Assembly (NCBI RefSeq): GCF_019710585.1
Contig: NZ_JAIFZQ010000020.1
Span: 526,256-590,255, forward strand
Reading direction: 5' to 3'
Length of the DNA stretch: 64,000 bases
From: Arthrobacter sp. MAHUQ-56
Lineage (GTDB): Bacteria; Actinomycetota; Actinomycetes; Actinomycetales; Micrococcaceae
Shown here in pieces: positions 49,112 to 59,148 of the stretch. A model generated the notes under the pieces. The model was not told the DNA's origin. It saw only the letters and a program-made list of their open reading frames with translations, and searched no databases. Numbering within the stretch: the stretch's first letter is position 1; every line of letters starts with the position of its first letter. The translations under genes were made by a program, and so were the position numbers.

Positions 49112-50569
49112 CTATCCGGCCGCAGCGCTGCCGGAGGCGGCCCCGGCGCCCCTGGCCCGGGAGAGCGCCTGGTACCAGTAGAAGGACCGCTTCGGTGTCC
49201 GTTCCAGGGTCTCGAAGTCGACGTGCACCAGGCCAAAGCGCTGCGAATAGCCGGCCGCCCATTCGAAGTTGTCCATCAGGGTCCACACGTAGTAGCCCCG
49301 CAGGTCCACGCCTTCTGCGGCGCCGCCAGGCGCGGTGGAATCCAGTGCGGCACGAAGGTGCGATGCCAGGTAACCCACGCGGTCGTCGTCCTCCAGCGTT
49401 CCGGAGACGCGGTCCGGCTCGGGGAAGCTGGCCCCGCCTTCGGTGATGTACACCGGCGGAAGGGCGTCGCCGTAGCGGTCGCGCATCTCGGCAAGGAGCG
49501 TCCCGAGGTACTCCGGCGCTACCGGCCAGCCGAACCCCGTGCTGCCGTGGTCCGGGTACCCCACCTCATGGAAGGGCAGCCGGGCCAATTCCTGGTGGGT
49601 GTTTGCCGGAATCGGGGTTATGCCCGGGCCCAGTGCCACCTTGACCGGGAAGTAGTAGTTCAGCCCGTAGAAATCCAACGGCTGGTGGATAGTTCGAAGG
49701 TCCGCATCTGAAATCCGGCCCATGGAGCGGAGCCACGGCCGTGCGTACAGCGGCAGCGACGGGTAGCGTCCCAGCAGGACCGGGTCGGCATAGATCCTGT
49801 TCATCAGCAGGTCGTAGAGGTGTGCCACCAGCCTGTCGCCGGGTTTGCGGCTGGCGGGGCGGACGGGGGCATGCAGGTTGGTCACACCGATGCCGCCTGC
49901 CACTCCGGCGGCGCGCAGTGCCTGCACCCCGAGTCCGTGGGCAAGGAGTTGGTGGTGGATCGAGGGAAGGGCGTCGAACATCAGTTTCCGGCCGGGGGCA
50001 TGCACGCCCAGGGCGTAGCCGTTCAGGGTGACGGAGACCGGCTCATTCAGGGTCACCCACTGCGCCACCCGGTCACCAAACCGCTCACCTGCCGCCCGGG
50101 CATACTCGCCGAACCGTTCGGCGGTGTCCCGGTGCAGCCAGCCGCCCCGGTGCTCCAGCGGCAGCGGCGTGTCCCAGTGGTAAAGGGTGGCCATGGGGGA
50201 GATGCCGGCCTCGAGCAGCTGGTCGATCAGGCGGTCGTAGAAATCAAGGCCCTCGCTGTTGAGGCTGCCCTGGCCGTCAGGCTGGATGCGCGGCCAGGAC
50301 AGCGAGAACCGGTACGAGTCGACGCCCAGCTCCTTGAGCAGGGCCACGTCCTCCGGCAGCCGGTTGTAGTGGTCGCACGCGACGGCGGGGGAGTGCCCGC
50401 CAATAATCGCTCCTGGCTTCTCGGCAAAAGCATCCCAGCCGGACGGCCCCCGGCCGCCGTCTGTGACTGCGCCTTCTATCTGGAACGCCGCTGCCGCGAC
50501 GCCCAGGGTGAACGACGCCGGCACGCGCCCGGCCAGTTCCGTCACGGATTCGGTGCCTTCCAGGGTCAT
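49112..50569 (-). CDS. GH1 beta-glucosidase/6-phospho-beta-glycosidase family
   Basis: The 485-residue protein is a (beta/alpha)8 family 1 glycoside hydrolase. The acid/base glutamate is E176 in TLNEP. The nucleophile is the Glu of YITEGGASF at about residue 374, where most members have ITENG. Other conserved parts are FQIEGA near the N-terminus, RFSLSWPRIQP, and WTLMDNFEWAAGYSQRFGL at the C-terminus. No signal peptide is visible, so it probably acts on imported beta-glucosides such as cellobiose. The absence of a PTS argues for a non-phosphorylated substrate. The ATG at 50567-50569 is preferred over a longer frame. A LacI-type palindrome lies upstream. Confidence 0.92.
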   Translation of the reverse strand: MTLEGTESVTELAGRVPASFTLGVAAAAFQIEGAVTDGGRGPSGWDAFAEKPGAIIGGHSPAVACDHYNRLPEDVALLKELGVDSYRFSLSWPRIQPDGQGSLNSEGLDFYDRLIDQLLEAGISPMATLYHWDTPLPLEHRGGWLHRDTAERFGEYARAAGERFGDRVAQWVTLNEPVSVTLNGYALGVHAPGRKLMFDALPSIHHQLLAHGLGVQALRAAGVAGGIGVTNLHAPVRPASRKPGDRLVAHLYDLLMNRIYADPVLLGRYPSLPLYARPWLRSMGRISDADLRTIHQPLDFYGLNYYFPVKVALGPGITPIPANTHQELARLPFHEVGYPDHGSTGFGWPVAPEYLGTLLAEMRDRYGDALPPVYITEGGASFPEPDRVSGTLEDDDRVGYLASHLRAALDSTAPGGAAEGVDLRGYYVWTLMDNFEWAAGYSQRFGLVHVDFETLERTPKRSFYWYQALSRARGAGAASGSAAAG

Positions 50570-50966
50570 GCCCCTATCATCCAGCGCGTTCGCGGCCACG
50601 GCAATGGCCGGCCGCAGGGCCCCTGCCAGCACCGATTCGCATCTGCCGCGGATTTCCGGCATACTAGATGAGTTGTTCAAGCGCTTCTTCGCGTCCCGAT
50701 CCGGATAATGCCGGGTGCAGGGTCCAAGTTGAAGACCAAACATAACCCACCCCAATGGACTTGCGGATTTGTATGCGTGTTGAGCGCGACACGCCCGACC
50801 GCGGGGGTCGGTTGCGCCGGCAAGGTGAGGAACCCGGATTTATCCGGATTCAGTTTGTGCGGCGGATGGTGGTTACGACCTCAAATGCTTCGGCAGCCAT
50901 ACAACGAGTAAGTGAACAGGGCAGCCCTAACCAGGGGAAGCACAGACTGAAAGAGAGTCAGGCGAC
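50570..50966. other. Divergent region: GH1 promoter and S10-operon leader
   Basis: This 397-base gap carries the divergent signals. On the GH1 side are TAGTAT (50661-50666, minus strand) and the AAGCGCTT palindrome. On the ribosomal side a ~260-base leader holds a short hairpin (CCGGAT/ATCCGG around 50834-50850). I see no conserved S10-leader fold and no gene. Confidence 0.45.
50679..50686. promoter_or_regulatory. AAGCGCTT palindrome, LacI-family operator candidate
   Basis: The central CG with mirrored AAGCGCTT, in the wider TTCAAGCGCTTCTT context, has the form of LacI-family operators. It lies where the -35 of the TAGTAT promoter would be, fitting repression of the GH1 gene. Confidence 0.45.
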
Positions 50967-51275
50967 ATGGCGGGACAAAAAATCCGCATCCGGCTGAAGT
51001 CATACGACCACGAGGTCATTGACGTTTCAGCACGGAAGATCGTTGAGACGGTCACGCGCGCAGGCGCAACGGTAGTGGGCCCCGTGCCGCTGCCCACGGA
51101 GAAGAACGTGTACTGCGTCATCCGCTCTCCGCACAAGTACAAGGACAGCCGCGAGCACTTTGAAATGCGCACGCACAAGCGTCTTATCGACATCATCGAT
51201 CCCACGCCGAAGGCTGTTGACTCGCTCATGCGTCTCGACCTGCCGGCCGACGTGAACATCGAAATCAAGCTGTAG
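50967..51275 (+). CDS. rpsJ: 30S ribosomal protein S10
   Basis: S10 is a 30S head protein and a NusB partner in rRNA antitermination (NusE). The 102-residue sequence is standard, with [20 protein letters not shown] at the start and the loop region [16 protein letters not shown] containing the residues that bind NusB and tetracycline-site neighbours. AGAGAG serves as the ribosome-binding site. First gene of the S10 operon. Confidence 0.98.
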
Positions 51276-51292
51276 GGAGGTGCTGAGAAACT

Positions 51293-51943
51293 ATGACCGC
51301 AACCCGTAACGTAAAGGGCCTGCTGGGCACGAAGCTCGGCATGACCCAGGTCTGGGACGAGAACAACAAGCTCATCCCCGTCACTGTGGTCCAGGCAGAC
51401 TCGAACGTCATCACCCAGCTGCGCAACGCTGAGGCCGATGGCTACGTCGCCGTTCAGATCGGCTACGGCCAGATCGATCCCCGCAAGGTCACCAAGCCGC
51501 TGGCTGGTCACTTTGAAAAGGCAGGCGTCACGCCTCGCCGTCACGTCGTCGAACTCCGTACCGCAGACGCTGCTGAGTACGAGCTGGGCCAGGAGCTCTC
51601 CGTAGAGGTCTTCGAAGCCGGCCAGAAGATCGACGTCATCGGCACCACCAAGGGTAAGGGCTTCGCCGGTGTTATGAAGCGTCACGGCTTCCACGGCGTT
51701 GGAGCTTCCCACGGTGCCCACAAGAACCACCGTAAGCCCGGTTCAATCGGTGGCGCATCCACCCCGAGCCGCGTCTTCAAGGGCATGAAAATGGCCGGCC
51801 GCATGGGCGCCGTTCGTCACACCACGCTGAACCTCACGGTCCACGCGGTTGACGTCGAGAAGTCGCTGCTCCTTATCAAGGGTGCCGTCCCCGGCGCCCG
51901 CGGCCAGGTCGTCCTCGTACGCACCGCCGTGAAGGGAGCCTAG
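51293..51943 (+). CDS. rplC: 50S ribosomal protein L3
   Basis: L3 is an early assembly protein whose loop reaches the peptidyl-transferase centre. The 216-residue sequence has [15 protein letters not shown] at the N-terminus and the conserved loop [20 protein letters not shown], with the tip region ([10 protein letters not shown]) implicated in pleuromutilin and linezolid resistance unchanged in pattern. It follows rpsJ by 17 bases; GGGAGG precedes the ATG. Confidence 0.97.
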   Translation: MTATRNVKGLLGTKLGMTQVWDENNKLIPVTVVQADSNVITQLRNAEADGYVAVQIGYGQIDPRKVTKPLAGHFEKAGVTPRRHVVELRTADAAEYELGQELSVEVFEAGQKIDVIGTTKGKGFAGVMKRHGFHGVGASHGAHKNHRKPGSIGGASTPSRVFKGMKMAGRMGAVRHTTLNLTVHAVDVEKSLLLIKGAVPGARGQVVLVRTAVKGA

Positions 51944-51947
51944 TCCA

Positions 51948-52568
51948 ATGGCTAACACTGTCCAGGTTGACCTGCCTGCAGAGATCTTCGACGTCCAGAC
52001 CAACGTGCCGCTGCTGCACCAGGTTGTCGTTGCCCAGCTCGCTGCTGCTCGCCAGGGTACCCACAAGACCAAGACCCGCGCTGAAGTTTCCGGTGCAGGA
52101 CGCAAGCCGTTCAAGCAGAAGGGCACCGGCCGCGCCCGTCAGGGTTCCATCCGTGCTCCGCACATGACCGGCGGTGGCATTGTCCACGGTCCCACCCCGC
52201 GTGACTACAGCCAGCGCACCCCCAAGAAGATGATTGCTGCTGCTCTGCGCGGCGCACTGTCTGACCGGGCCCGCAACGGCCGCATCCACGTTGTCTCCGA
52301 GCTGGTGGCAGGCGACAAGCCGTCCGCCAAGACCGCTCTGGCAACGCTCAAGGGTGTTTCCGAGCGCAAGAACCTGCTGGTCGTCATCGAGCGCGACAAC
52401 GACGTGGCTGCACTGTCCGTGCGCAACCTCGCCGGCGTTCACGTTCTGTACGCAGACCAGCTGAACACCTACGACGTTCTCGTCTCTGATGACGTTGTCT
52501 TCACCAAGGCTGCTTACGACGCATTCGTTGCCGCTAAGGCAGCTAAGAACGAGGAGGATGCCAAGTGA
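51948..52568 (+). CDS. rplD: 50S ribosomal protein L4
   Basis: L4 lines the exit tunnel with L22. The 206-residue protein has the tunnel loop [20 protein letters not shown], the site of macrolide-resistance changes, in wild-type form. It starts 4 bases after rplC and overlaps rplW by 4. In some bacteria L4 also regulates the S10 operon; no matching leader structure is evident here. Confidence 0.97.
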   Translation: MANTVQVDLPAEIFDVQTNVPLLHQVVVAQLAAARQGTHKTKTRAEVSGAGRKPFKQKGTGRARQGSIRAPHMTGGGIVHGPTPRDYSQRTPKKMIAAALRGALSDRARNGRIHVVSELVAGDKPSAKTALATLKGVSERKNLLVVIERDNDVAALSVRNLAGVHVLYADQLNTYDVLVSDDVVFTKAAYDAFVAAKAAKNEEDAK

Positions 52569-52870
52569 GTGCAGCCACCATCAAGGATCCCCGCGACGTC
52601 GTGCTTGCACCCGTCGTGTCGGAAAAGAGCTACGGCCTGATCGACGAGGGCAAGTACACCTTCCTGGTGGACCCCCGTTCGACCAAGACCGAGATCAAGC
52701 TGGCCGTGGAGAAGATTTTCTCCGTCAAGGTCGAATCGATCAACACCATCAACCGTGCCGGTAAGCGCAAGCGCACCAAATTCGGATGGGGTACCCGCAA
52801 GAACACCAAGCGTGCGATTGTCACCCTCAAAGAAGGCACCATCGACATCTTCGGCGGTCCGCTCTCGTAG
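52565..52870 (+). CDS. rplW: 50S ribosomal protein L23
   Basis: L23 sits at the tunnel exit and docks trigger factor and SRP. The 101-residue protein starts at GTG 52565, overlapping the rplD end (GTGA), with GAGGA just before. [19 protein letters not shown] and the basic loop [15 protein letters not shown] are characteristic. Confidence 0.97.
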   Translation: MSAATIKDPRDVVLAPVVSEKSYGLIDEGKYTFLVDPRSTKTEIKLAVEKIFSVKVESINTINRAGKRKRTKFGWGTRKNTKRAIVTLKEGTIDIFGGPLS

Positions 52871-52899
52871 CGGAGACCACTTTAACGAGGAAATAAATT

Positions 52900-53739
52900 A
52901 TGGGAATCCGTAAATACAAGCCGACTACCCCGGGCCGTCGTGGCTCGAGCGTAGCGGACTTTATCGAAATCACGCGGTCGACGCCGGAAAAGTCGTTGGT
53001 ACGTCCGCTGCCCAAGAAGGGCGGCCGTAACAACACCGGTAAGATCACCACCCGCCACAAGGGTGGTGGCCACAAGCGCCAGTACCGTCTGATCGACTTC
53101 CGTCGCCACGACAAGGACGGCGTCAACGCCCGCGTTGCCGAAATCGAGTACGATCCGAACCGCACGGCTCGCATCGCCCTCCTGCACTACGTTGATGGCA
53201 CCAAGCGTTACATCATCGCCCCCAACAAGCTCTCCCAGGGTGACGTTGTGGAGGCAGGTGCCGGTGCTGACATCAAGCCCGGTAACAACCTGCCCCTGCT
53301 CAACATCCCGGTGGGTACCGTTGTCCACGCAGTTGAACTGCGTCCGGGCGGCGGCGCCAAGATGGGCCGCTCCGCCGGCGCATCCATCCAGCTTGTTGCC
53401 AAGGAAGGCCGCTTCGCCCAGCTGCGTCTGCCCTCCGGCGAAATCCGCAACGTTGACGTGCGCTGCCGCGCAACCATCGGCGAGGTCGGCAACGCCGAGC
53501 AGTCGAACATCAACTGGGGCAAGGCCGGCCGTATGCGGTGGAAGGGCGTCCGCCCGACCGTCCGTGGTGTCGCCATGAACCCGGTTGACCACCCGCACGG
53601 TGGTGGTGAGGGTAAGACCTCCGGTGGTCGTAACCCCGTCAACCCGAACGGTAAGCGTGAAGGCCGCACCCGCCGCCCCAACAAAGAGAGCGACAAGCTT
53701 ATTGTTCGTCGCCGTCGTACTGGCAAGAACAAGCGATAG
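52900..53739 (+). CDS. rplB: 50S ribosomal protein L2
   Basis: L2 is needed for subunit joining and peptidyl-transferase function. The 279-residue length is normal. [16 protein letters not shown] opens the protein. The conserved C-terminal segment [20 protein letters not shown] carries the histidine that matters for activity. It starts 29 bases after rplW. Confidence 0.98.
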   Translation: MGIRKYKPTTPGRRGSSVADFIEITRSTPEKSLVRPLPKKGGRNNTGKITTRHKGGGHKRQYRLIDFRRHDKDGVNARVAEIEYDPNRTARIALLHYVDGTKRYIIAPNKLSQGDVVEAGAGADIKPGNNLPLLNIPVGTVVHAVELRPGGGAKMGRSAGASIQLVAKEGRFAQLRLPSGEIRNVDVRCRATIGEVGNAEQSNINWGKAGRMRWKGVRPTVRGVAMNPVDHPHGGGEGKTSGGRNPVNPNGKREGRTRRPNKESDKLIVRRRRTGKNKR

Positions 53740-53751
53740 GAGCCTGGACAC

Positions 53752-54033
53752 ATGCCACGCAGCCTGAAAAAAGGTCCTTTCGTTGACCAGCACCTCTTTG
53801 TGAAGGTAGCCAGGGAAAACGAAAAGGGCACCAAGAACGTCATCAAGACCTGGTCCCGCCGTTCGATGATCATCCCCGACATGCTCGGACACACGATCGC
53901 CGTACACGACGGACGCAAGCACATCCCGGTGTTTGTCACTGAGTCGATGGTCGGGCACAAGCTCGGCGAATTCGCTCCCACGCGGACATTCCGCGGCCAT
54001 GTCAAGGACGACCGTAAGGGCAAGCGCCGCTAG
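53752..54033 (+). CDS. rpsS: 30S ribosomal protein S19
   Basis: S19 forms part of the 30S head with S13. The 93-residue sequence has [19 protein letters not shown] and [19 protein letters not shown], both highly conserved. Twelve bases separate it from rplB, with GGAG upstream of the ATG. Confidence 0.98.
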   Translation: MPRSLKKGPFVDQHLFVKVARENEKGTKNVIKTWSRRSMIIPDMLGHTIAVHDGRKHIPVFVTESMVGHKLGEFAPTRTFRGHVKDDRKGKRR

Positions 54034-54071
54034 GCGCCTGCGTTTACGTCAAAGACGAGAGAAGGAAAGCA

Positions 54072-54437
54072 ATGGAAGCCAAGGCAATTGCGCGCCACAT
54101 CCGCGTAACGCCTATGAAGGCCCGGCGCGTCGTCAACCTTGTTCGTGGCTTGCAAGCGAATGAGGCTCTGGCAATTCTGAAGTTTGCCCCCCAGGCAGCT
54201 TCGGAGCCGGTATTCAAGGTAGTTCAGTCGGCAATCTCCAACGCCCGGGTCCTCGCGGACCGCGACGGCGTGGCGTTTGACGAAGGTGACCTCATCATCA
54301 GCGAAGCGTTTGTTGATGAAGGCCCGACCATGAAGCGGTTCCAGCCGCGTGCCCAGGGTCGTGCATTTCAGATCAAGAAGCGCACCAGCCACATCACCGT
54401 GGTAGTCGCTACCCCGGAGAAAGAGGAGGCTCGCTAA
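54072..54437 (+). CDS. rplV: 50S ribosomal protein L22
   Basis: L22 lines the exit tunnel opposite L4. The 121-residue protein has the typical start [20 protein letters not shown] and tunnel hairpin [15 protein letters not shown], the site of macrolide-resistance insertions, without change. It ends directly at the rpsC start. Confidence 0.98.
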   Translation: MEAKAIARHIRVTPMKARRVVNLVRGLQANEALAILKFAPQAASEPVFKVVQSAISNARVLADRDGVAFDEGDLIISEAFVDEGPTMKRFQPRAQGRAFQIKKRTSHITVVVATPEKEEAR

Positions 54438-55268
54438 GTGGGACAGAAAGTAAACCCGCACGGGTTCCGACTCGGCATCACCACCGATCACGTATCGCAC
54501 TGGTTCGCTGACAGCACCAAGGCCGGCCAGCGGTACAAGGACTTCGTCCGCGAAGACATCCGCATCCGCCAGCTCATGTCCACGGGCATGGAGCGCGCCG
54601 GTATCGCCAAGGTTGAGATCGAGCGCACCCGTGACCGCGTCCGCGTGGACATCCACACGGCCCGTCCCGGCATCGTCATCGGCCGCCGTGGAGCAGAAGC
54701 AGACCGCATCCGCGGCGAGCTCGAAAAGCTCACCGGCAAGCAGGTCCAGCTGAACATCCTCGAGGTCAAGAACCCCGAGATGGAAGCCCAGCTTGTGGCC
54801 CAGGGCGTTGCAGAGCAGCTGACTTCCCGCGTGGCATTCCGCCGTGCGATGAAGAAGGCCATGCAGTCCGCACAGCGTGCAGGTGCCAAGGGCATCCGTA
54901 TCGCCTGCTCGGGCCGCCTGGGTGGCGCTGAAATGTCCCGCTCGGAGTTCTACCGCGAAGGCCGTGTGCCCCTGCACACCCTCCGCGCGAACATCGACTA
55001 CGGCTTCTACGAAGCCAAGACCACCTTCGGCCGCATCGGCGTGAAGGTCTGGATCTACAAGGGTGACGTCACCGCCAAGGAACTGGCTGCACAGGCTGCT
55101 TCCGCACCGTCCCGCGGTAACCGTGGTGACCGTCCGGGCCGCCCGGGTGGCGCTGACCGTGGTGACCGCCGCCGTCGCAACGACCGCCCGGCCGCCGAGG
55201 CAGCTCCTGCTGCCGAAGCACCGGCAGTTGAAGCAGCACCTGCTGCTGCAGAAGGAGGACAGGCTTAA
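54438..55268 (+). CDS. rpsC: 30S ribosomal protein S3 with RG-rich C-terminal extension
   Basis: S3 with S4 and S5 surrounds the mRNA entry tunnel and contributes to its helicase activity. Residues 1-215 are the usual KH and C-terminal domains ([37 protein letters not shown]). The remaining ~60 residues are a disordered tail: first arginine/glycine/aspartate-rich ([23 protein letters not shown]), then alanine/glutamate-rich. E. coli S3 has 233 residues. S5 in this window has a similar RG-rich N-terminal stretch. Start GTG 54438, immediately after rplV. Confidence 0.97.
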   Translation: MGQKVNPHGFRLGITTDHVSHWFADSTKAGQRYKDFVREDIRIRQLMSTGMERAGIAKVEIERTRDRVRVDIHTARPGIVIGRRGAEADRIRGELEKLTGKQVQLNILEVKNPEMEAQLVAQGVAEQLTSRVAFRRAMKKAMQSAQRAGAKGIRIACSGRLGGAEMSRSEFYREGRVPLHTLRANIDYGFYEAKTTFGRIGVKVWIYKGDVTAKELAAQAASAPSRGNRGDRPGRPGGADRGDRRRRNDRPAAEAAPAAEAPAVEAAPAAAEGGQA

Positions 55269-55685
55269 ATGCTTATCCCACGTCGAGTCAAGCACCGTAA
55301 GCAGCACCACCCGGGTCGTTCCGGCGCTGCTACGGGCGGCACCCAGGTCTCCTTCGGTGAGTACGGCATCCAGGCCCTGAGCCCGGCATACGTCACCAAC
55401 CGTCAGATCGAGTCCGCTCGTATCGCGATGACCCGCCACATCAAGCGTGGCGGTAAGGTCTGGATCAACATCTACCCGGACCGTCCCCTGACCAAGAAGC
55501 CTGCCGAAACCCGCATGGGTTCCGGTAAGGGTTCACCGGAATGGTGGGTCGCCAACGTCAAGCCGGGACGGGTTCTCTTCGAACTCTCCGGTGTCAATGA
55601 AGAGGTAGCTCGCGAGGCCCTGCGCCTGGCAATCCACAAGCTGCCGTTGAAGGCACGCATTGTGCGTCGCGAGGGTGGTGAATAG
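55269..55685 (+). CDS. rplP: 50S ribosomal protein L16
   Basis: L16 contacts the A-site tRNA and organises 23S rRNA. 138 residues: [19 protein letters not shown] at the start and the conserved [19 protein letters not shown] loop containing the arginine that is hydroxylated in some bacteria. It abuts rpsC without a gap. Confidence 0.98.
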   Translation: MLIPRRVKHRKQHHPGRSGAATGGTQVSFGEYGIQALSPAYVTNRQIESARIAMTRHIKRGGKVWINIYPDRPLTKKPAETRMGSGKGSPEWWVANVKPGRVLFELSGVNEEVAREALRLAIHKLPLKARIVRREGGE

Positions 55686-55687
55686 AA

Positions 55688-56017
55688 ATGGCAGTAGGAT
55701 CCAAGGATCTGGCTCCCGCACAGCTGGACGGTTTCGACAACGAGCGTCTCGTTGAAGAACTCCGCAAGGCCAAGGAAGAGCTGTTCAACCTGCGTTTCCA
55801 GTCCGCCACCGGACAGCTGGAGAACCACGGTCGCCTGCGCGCGGTAAAGAAGGACATCGCACGCATCTACACCGTTCTCCGCGAACGCGAGCTGGGCATT
55901 CGTGCCGAGGTTGCCGCACCGGTTGTGGAAGCCAAGGAAGAGAAGAAGTCCAAGAAGGCTTCAACCAAGAAGGCCGACAAGGCTGAAAAGGCTGAGACCG
56001 AGGAGGACGCCAAGTGA
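55688..56017 (+). CDS. rpmC: 50S ribosomal protein L29, long form
   Basis: L29 is a two-helix protein at the tunnel exit near L23. The core (residues about 10-75, [27 protein letters not shown]) is standard. A C-terminal extension of ~35 residues rich in Lys/Glu/Ala ([20 protein letters not shown]) makes it 109 residues, against 63 in E. coli. Similar tails occur in actinobacteria. It overlaps rpsQ by 4 bases. Confidence 0.95.
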   Translation: MAVGSKDLAPAQLDGFDNERLVEELRKAKEELFNLRFQSATGQLENHGRLRAVKKDIARIYTVLRERELGIRAEVAAPVVEAKEEKKSKKASTKKADKAEKAETEEDAK

Positions 56018-56319
56018 GTGAAAAGGACCAGAACGTGACCGAATCTGCTACCGAAGCCAAGGCTGGGCAGCGCGGTTACCGCAAGACCCGTCGCGGCTAC
56101 GTGGTCTCCGACAAGATGGAAAAGACCATCGTCGTCGAGGTTGAAGACCGCGTGAAGCACGCACTGTACGGCAAGGTCATCCGCCGCACCTCCAAGGTCA
56201 AGGCGCACGACGAAGAGAACACCGCCGGCATCGGCGACCTCGTTGTCATCGCCGAGACCCGTCCGCTGTCCGCTACCAAGAACTGGCGGCTCGTGGAAAT
56301 CCTCGAGAAGGCCAAGTAG
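56014..56319 (+). CDS. rpsQ: 30S ribosomal protein S17
   Basis: S17 is an early-binding 30S protein. The 101-residue sequence has an N-terminal extension of ~20 residues, then [28 protein letters not shown] core motifs and the C-terminal [20 protein letters not shown]. The start is GTG 56014, overlapping rpmC. It is the last gene of this operon; a terminator follows, instead of rplN as in most bacteria. Confidence 0.97.
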   Translation: MSEKDQNVTESATEAKAGQRGYRKTRRGYVVSDKMEKTIVVEVEDRVKHALYGKVIRRTSKVKAHDEENTAGIGDLVVIAETRPLSATKNWRLVEILEKAK

Positions 56320-56796
56320 CACCTGCTGCTTAGCTGAGGCCCCTGCTCCCATACGGGAGCGGGGGCTTCCTCGTTTAAGCAAGCGTCACGCCAGGCACCT
56401 TTTCACGTGGGCGGACGACGGCGGGACGTGGCGTCGCGGGGGAGTGGCACCATGGGTGGGCCGAAAGGCTGCCCTGCGTGACGCCGTCGTCCGTCTTGCA
56501 GCCCGGGCAGGAGTGGTGATATGGGGATCGGCGCGAAACGTGCTAGGATATTGAGTTTGTATGGCGCCTTCTGTGCGCCGTCATCAACCTCGTAAACAAG
56601 CGTGCCACAGCATAGTGCTTCCTTGCGCCCGGGATCCTTCCCGGACCGGATGGAGGCAACTGCTTCTGGCACGGGCGTTTAGGCCTGGTCTGGCAAAATC
56701 CAGGCAGGTCAAGAGACACCCCGATCAACCGTTCCGCAAGGCTCATTCCGTAGCAAGACCACGGCCTGAGAACCGGCGCGACGCAAGGAGTAAATA
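56320..56796 (+). other. 477-base gap between the S10 and spc operons
   Basis: After the S10-operon terminator comes a ~420-base region without a credible gene. A TAGGAT element (56544-56549) and neighbouring AT-richer bases could be the -10 of an spc-operon promoter, but no clear -35 fits. The rplN start itself has AAGGAG upstream. Short open frames here show no conserved features. Confidence 0.5.
56339..56376 (+). terminator. S10-operon terminator
   Basis: A 12-bp stem (56339-56350 with 56355-56366, one G-U pair) with an ATAC loop is followed by TTCCTCGTTT. It lies 19 bases after rpsQ. Confidence 0.8.
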
Positions 56797-57165
56797 GTGA
56801 TTCAGCAGGAGTCGCGACTGAAGGTCGCCGACAACACGGGTGCTAAGGAAATCCTTACCATTCGCGTTCTCGGTGGATCCGGCCGTCGCTACGCAGGCAT
56901 CGGTGACGTCATTGTCGCCACCGTCAAGGATGCAATCCCGGGCGGCAACGTAAAGAAGGGCGATGTCGTCAAGGCTGTCATCGTCCGTACCAAGAAGGAA
57001 CGCCGCCGTGCGGATGGTTCCTACATCAAGTTTGACGAGAACGCAGCCGTGATCCTGAAGAACGACGGTGACCCCCGCGGTACCCGTATCTTCGGACCGG
57101 TTGGTCGTGAACTGCGTGACAAGAAGTTCATGAAGATCGTTTCTCTGGCTCCGGAGGTGCTCTAG
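56797..57165 (+). CDS. rplN: 50S ribosomal protein L14
   Basis: L14 forms an intersubunit bridge and binds RsfS. 122 residues from GTG 56797 with AAGGAG at 6 bases. [19 protein letters not shown] and the C-terminal [25 protein letters not shown] are typical. It is the first gene of the spc operon here. Confidence 0.98.
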   Translation: MIQQESRLKVADNTGAKEILTIRVLGGSGRRYAGIGDVIVATVKDAIPGGNVKKGDVVKAVIVRTKKERRRADGSYIKFDENAAVILKNDGDPRGTRIFGPVGRELRDKKFMKIVSLAPEVL

Positions 57166-57168
57166 TCC

Positions 57169-57531
57169 ATGGCTGCAAAGATCAAGAAGGGTGACCTGGT
57201 TCAGGTCATCACTGGCGCCAAGGCTGAGCGCGGCGGCGACCGCGGCAAGCAGGGCAAGGTCCTGCGGGTCTTCACCGACACCAACCGCGTGCTGGTTGAG
57301 GGCATCAACCGCGTCACCAAGCACACCCGGGTTGGACAGTCGCAGCGCGGCACCAAGACCGGCGGCATCGAGGTCGTAGAGGCCCCGATCCACGTTTCCA
57401 ACGTGGCCCTGGTTGACCCGTCGACCAAGAAGCCGACCCGCGTGGGCTTCCGCCTCGACACCGTAGAGAAGGACGGCGTCAAGAAGACCGTCCGTATCCG
57501 CGTGTCCAAGAGCACCGGGAAGGACATCTAA
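57169..57531 (+). CDS. rplX: 50S ribosomal protein L24
   Basis: L24 initiates 50S assembly. The 120-residue protein starts with a KOW motif ([20 protein letters not shown]) and continues with the usual [10 protein letters not shown] segment. Three bases separate it from rplN; its stop overlaps the rplE start (TAATG). Confidence 0.97.
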   Translation: MAAKIKKGDLVQVITGAKAERGGDRGKQGKVLRVFTDTNRVLVEGINRVTKHTRVGQSQRGTKTGGIEVVEAPIHVSNVALVDPSTKKPTRVGFRLDTVEKDGVKKTVRIRVSKSTGKDI

Positions 57532-58112
57532 TGACTGAGACTCTCGAGACTCCGGCAACGAAGATCGTTCCTCGTCTGAAGACCAAGTACGCCGAGTCCA
57601 TCAAGGCTGCGCTGCAGGATGAATTCAAGTACGAGAACGTGAACCAGGTACCCCGCCTGGTGAAGGTTGTTGTGAACATGGGTGTTGGAGATGCCGCCAA
57701 GGACTCCAAGCTGATCGACGGCGCTGTCCGCGACCTCACCCAGATCACCGGCCAGAAGCCGCAGGTTACCAAGGCCCGCAAGTCGATCGCACAGTTCAAG
57801 CTGCGCGAAGGCATGCCCATCGGTGCACACGCAACCCTGCGTGGCGACCGCATGTGGGAATTCGTCGACCGCCTGGTCACCCTGGCACTGCCCCGTATCC
57901 GCGACTTCCGCGGCCTGAGCGGCAAGCAGTTCGATGGCAATGGCAACTACACCTTCGGTCTGACCGAGCAGGTTATGTTCCACGAAATCGACCAGGACAA
58001 GATCGACCGCGTCCGCGGTATGGACATCACGGTTGTGACCACCGCCAAGACTGACGACGAAGGCCGCGCGCTGCTCAAGGCGCTGGGTTTCCCGTTCAAG
58101 ACCGAAGCTTAA
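57531..58112 (+). CDS. rplE: 50S ribosomal protein L5
   Basis: L5 binds 5S rRNA and the P-site tRNA region. The 193-residue sequence has the family motifs [38 protein letters not shown] and [17 protein letters not shown]. The ATG overlaps the rplX stop by one base. The next gene is rpsH; the S14 gene usually found here is missing. Confidence 0.98.
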   Translation: MTETLETPATKIVPRLKTKYAESIKAALQDEFKYENVNQVPRLVKVVVNMGVGDAAKDSKLIDGAVRDLTQITGQKPQVTKARKSIAQFKLREGMPIGAHATLRGDRMWEFVDRLVTLALPRIRDFRGLSGKQFDGNGNYTFGLTEQVMFHEIDQDKIDRVRGMDITVVTTAKTDDEGRALLKALGFPFKTEA

Positions 58113-58192
58113 TTACTACGTAAAAGGTCCGGCCGCTCCGCTCCGCGTGGGCGAACGGCGGAAACCGTTACGAGGAAGGGCAAGAGCCCACC

Positions 58193-58591
58193 ATGACAAT
58201 GACAGATCCTGTCGCAGACATGCTTACGCGCCTGCGTAACGCAAACTCGGCATACCACGACTCCGTGACTATGCCTTACAGCAAGCTCAAGGCACGCGTT
58301 GCCGACATCCTCAAGGCCGAAGGTTTCATCGCCGGCTGGAAGGAAGAGGACGCTGAGGTTGGCAAGAAGCTGACCCTCGAGCTGAAGTTCGGTCCGAACC
58401 GCGAGCGTTCCATCGCCGGTGTTCGCCGTATCTCCAAGCCGGGTCTCCGCGTTTACGCGAAGTCCACCAACCTGCCGCACGTGCTCGGTGGCCTGGGTAT
58501 CGCAATCCTGTCCACCTCTTCCGGCCTCCTGACTGACAAGCAGGCCGGCAAGAAGGGCGTGGGCGGCGAAGTCCTCGCGTACGTCTGGTAA
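58193..58591 (+). CDS. rpsH: 30S ribosomal protein S8
   Basis: S8 organises the 16S central domain and represses spc-operon translation in E. coli. 132 residues: [19 protein letters not shown] at the N-terminus and the C-terminal [20 protein letters not shown]. Either ATG 58193 or 58199 could be used; 58193 keeps [10 protein letters not shown] and is nearer the GAGG-rich leader. The 80-base gap before it is too short for S14. Confidence 0.97.
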   Translation: MTMTDPVADMLTRLRNANSAYHDSVTMPYSKLKARVADILKAEGFIAGWKEEDAEVGKKLTLELKFGPNRERSIAGVRRISKPGLRVYAKSTNLPHVLGGLGIAILSTSSGLLTDKQAGKKGVGGEVLAYVW

Positions 58592-58609
58592 CGGGAAAGG
58601 AAGAGAATA

Positions 58610-59146
58610 ATGTCACGTATTGGACGTCTCCCCATCACCGTTCCTGCCGGCGTTGAGGTCAAGGTTGACGGCTCTGTCGTCAGCGTCAAGGGTTCCAAGG
58701 GCGAGCTGAGCCACACTGTGGCCAGCCCGATCGAGGTTGCCCTTGAGGAAAACACCCTGACCGTCAGCCGCCCGAACGACGAGCGCGCCTCCCGTTCGCT
58801 CCACGGCCTGACCCGCACCCTGATCGCCAACATGATCCAGGGCGTCACCGCAGGCTACGAGAAGAAGCTTGAAATCGTTGGTACCGGTTACCGCGTTCAG
58901 GCCAAGGGTTCTGACCTTGAGTTCGCTCTCGGCTACAGCCACCCGGTCAGCGTTGCGGCTCCGGCCGGCATCACCTTTGCAGTAGAGGGACCGACCAAGC
59001 TCTCTGTCTCAGGCATCAACAAGCAGCAGGTCGGCGAAGTTGCTGCCAACATTCGCAAGCTGCGGAAGCCTGACCCGTACAAGGGCAAGGGCATCCGTTA
59101 CGCCGGCGAGGTTATCCGCCGCAAGGTCGGAAAGGCTGGTAAGTAA
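58610..59146 (+). CDS. rplF: 50S ribosomal protein L6
   Basis: L6 lies near the factor-binding site. The 178-residue protein has [17 protein letters not shown] at the start and the C-terminal [18 protein letters not shown]...[11 protein letters not shown] signature. GGAAAGG precedes the ATG, 18 bases after rpsH. Confidence 0.98.
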   Translation: MSRIGRLPITVPAGVEVKVDGSVVSVKGSKGELSHTVASPIEVALEENTLTVSRPNDERASRSLHGLTRTLIANMIQGVTAGYEKKLEIVGTGYRVQAKGSDLEFALGYSHPVSVAAPAGITFAVEGPTKLSVSGINKQQVGEVAANIRKLRKPDPYKGKGIRYAGEVIRRKVGKAGK

Positions 59147-59148
59147 CC

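Noticed and set aside
52882..55439. Long antisense frames over rplB-rplP
   Set aside because: Same shadow effect; the sense strand encodes intact ribosomal proteins at each position.
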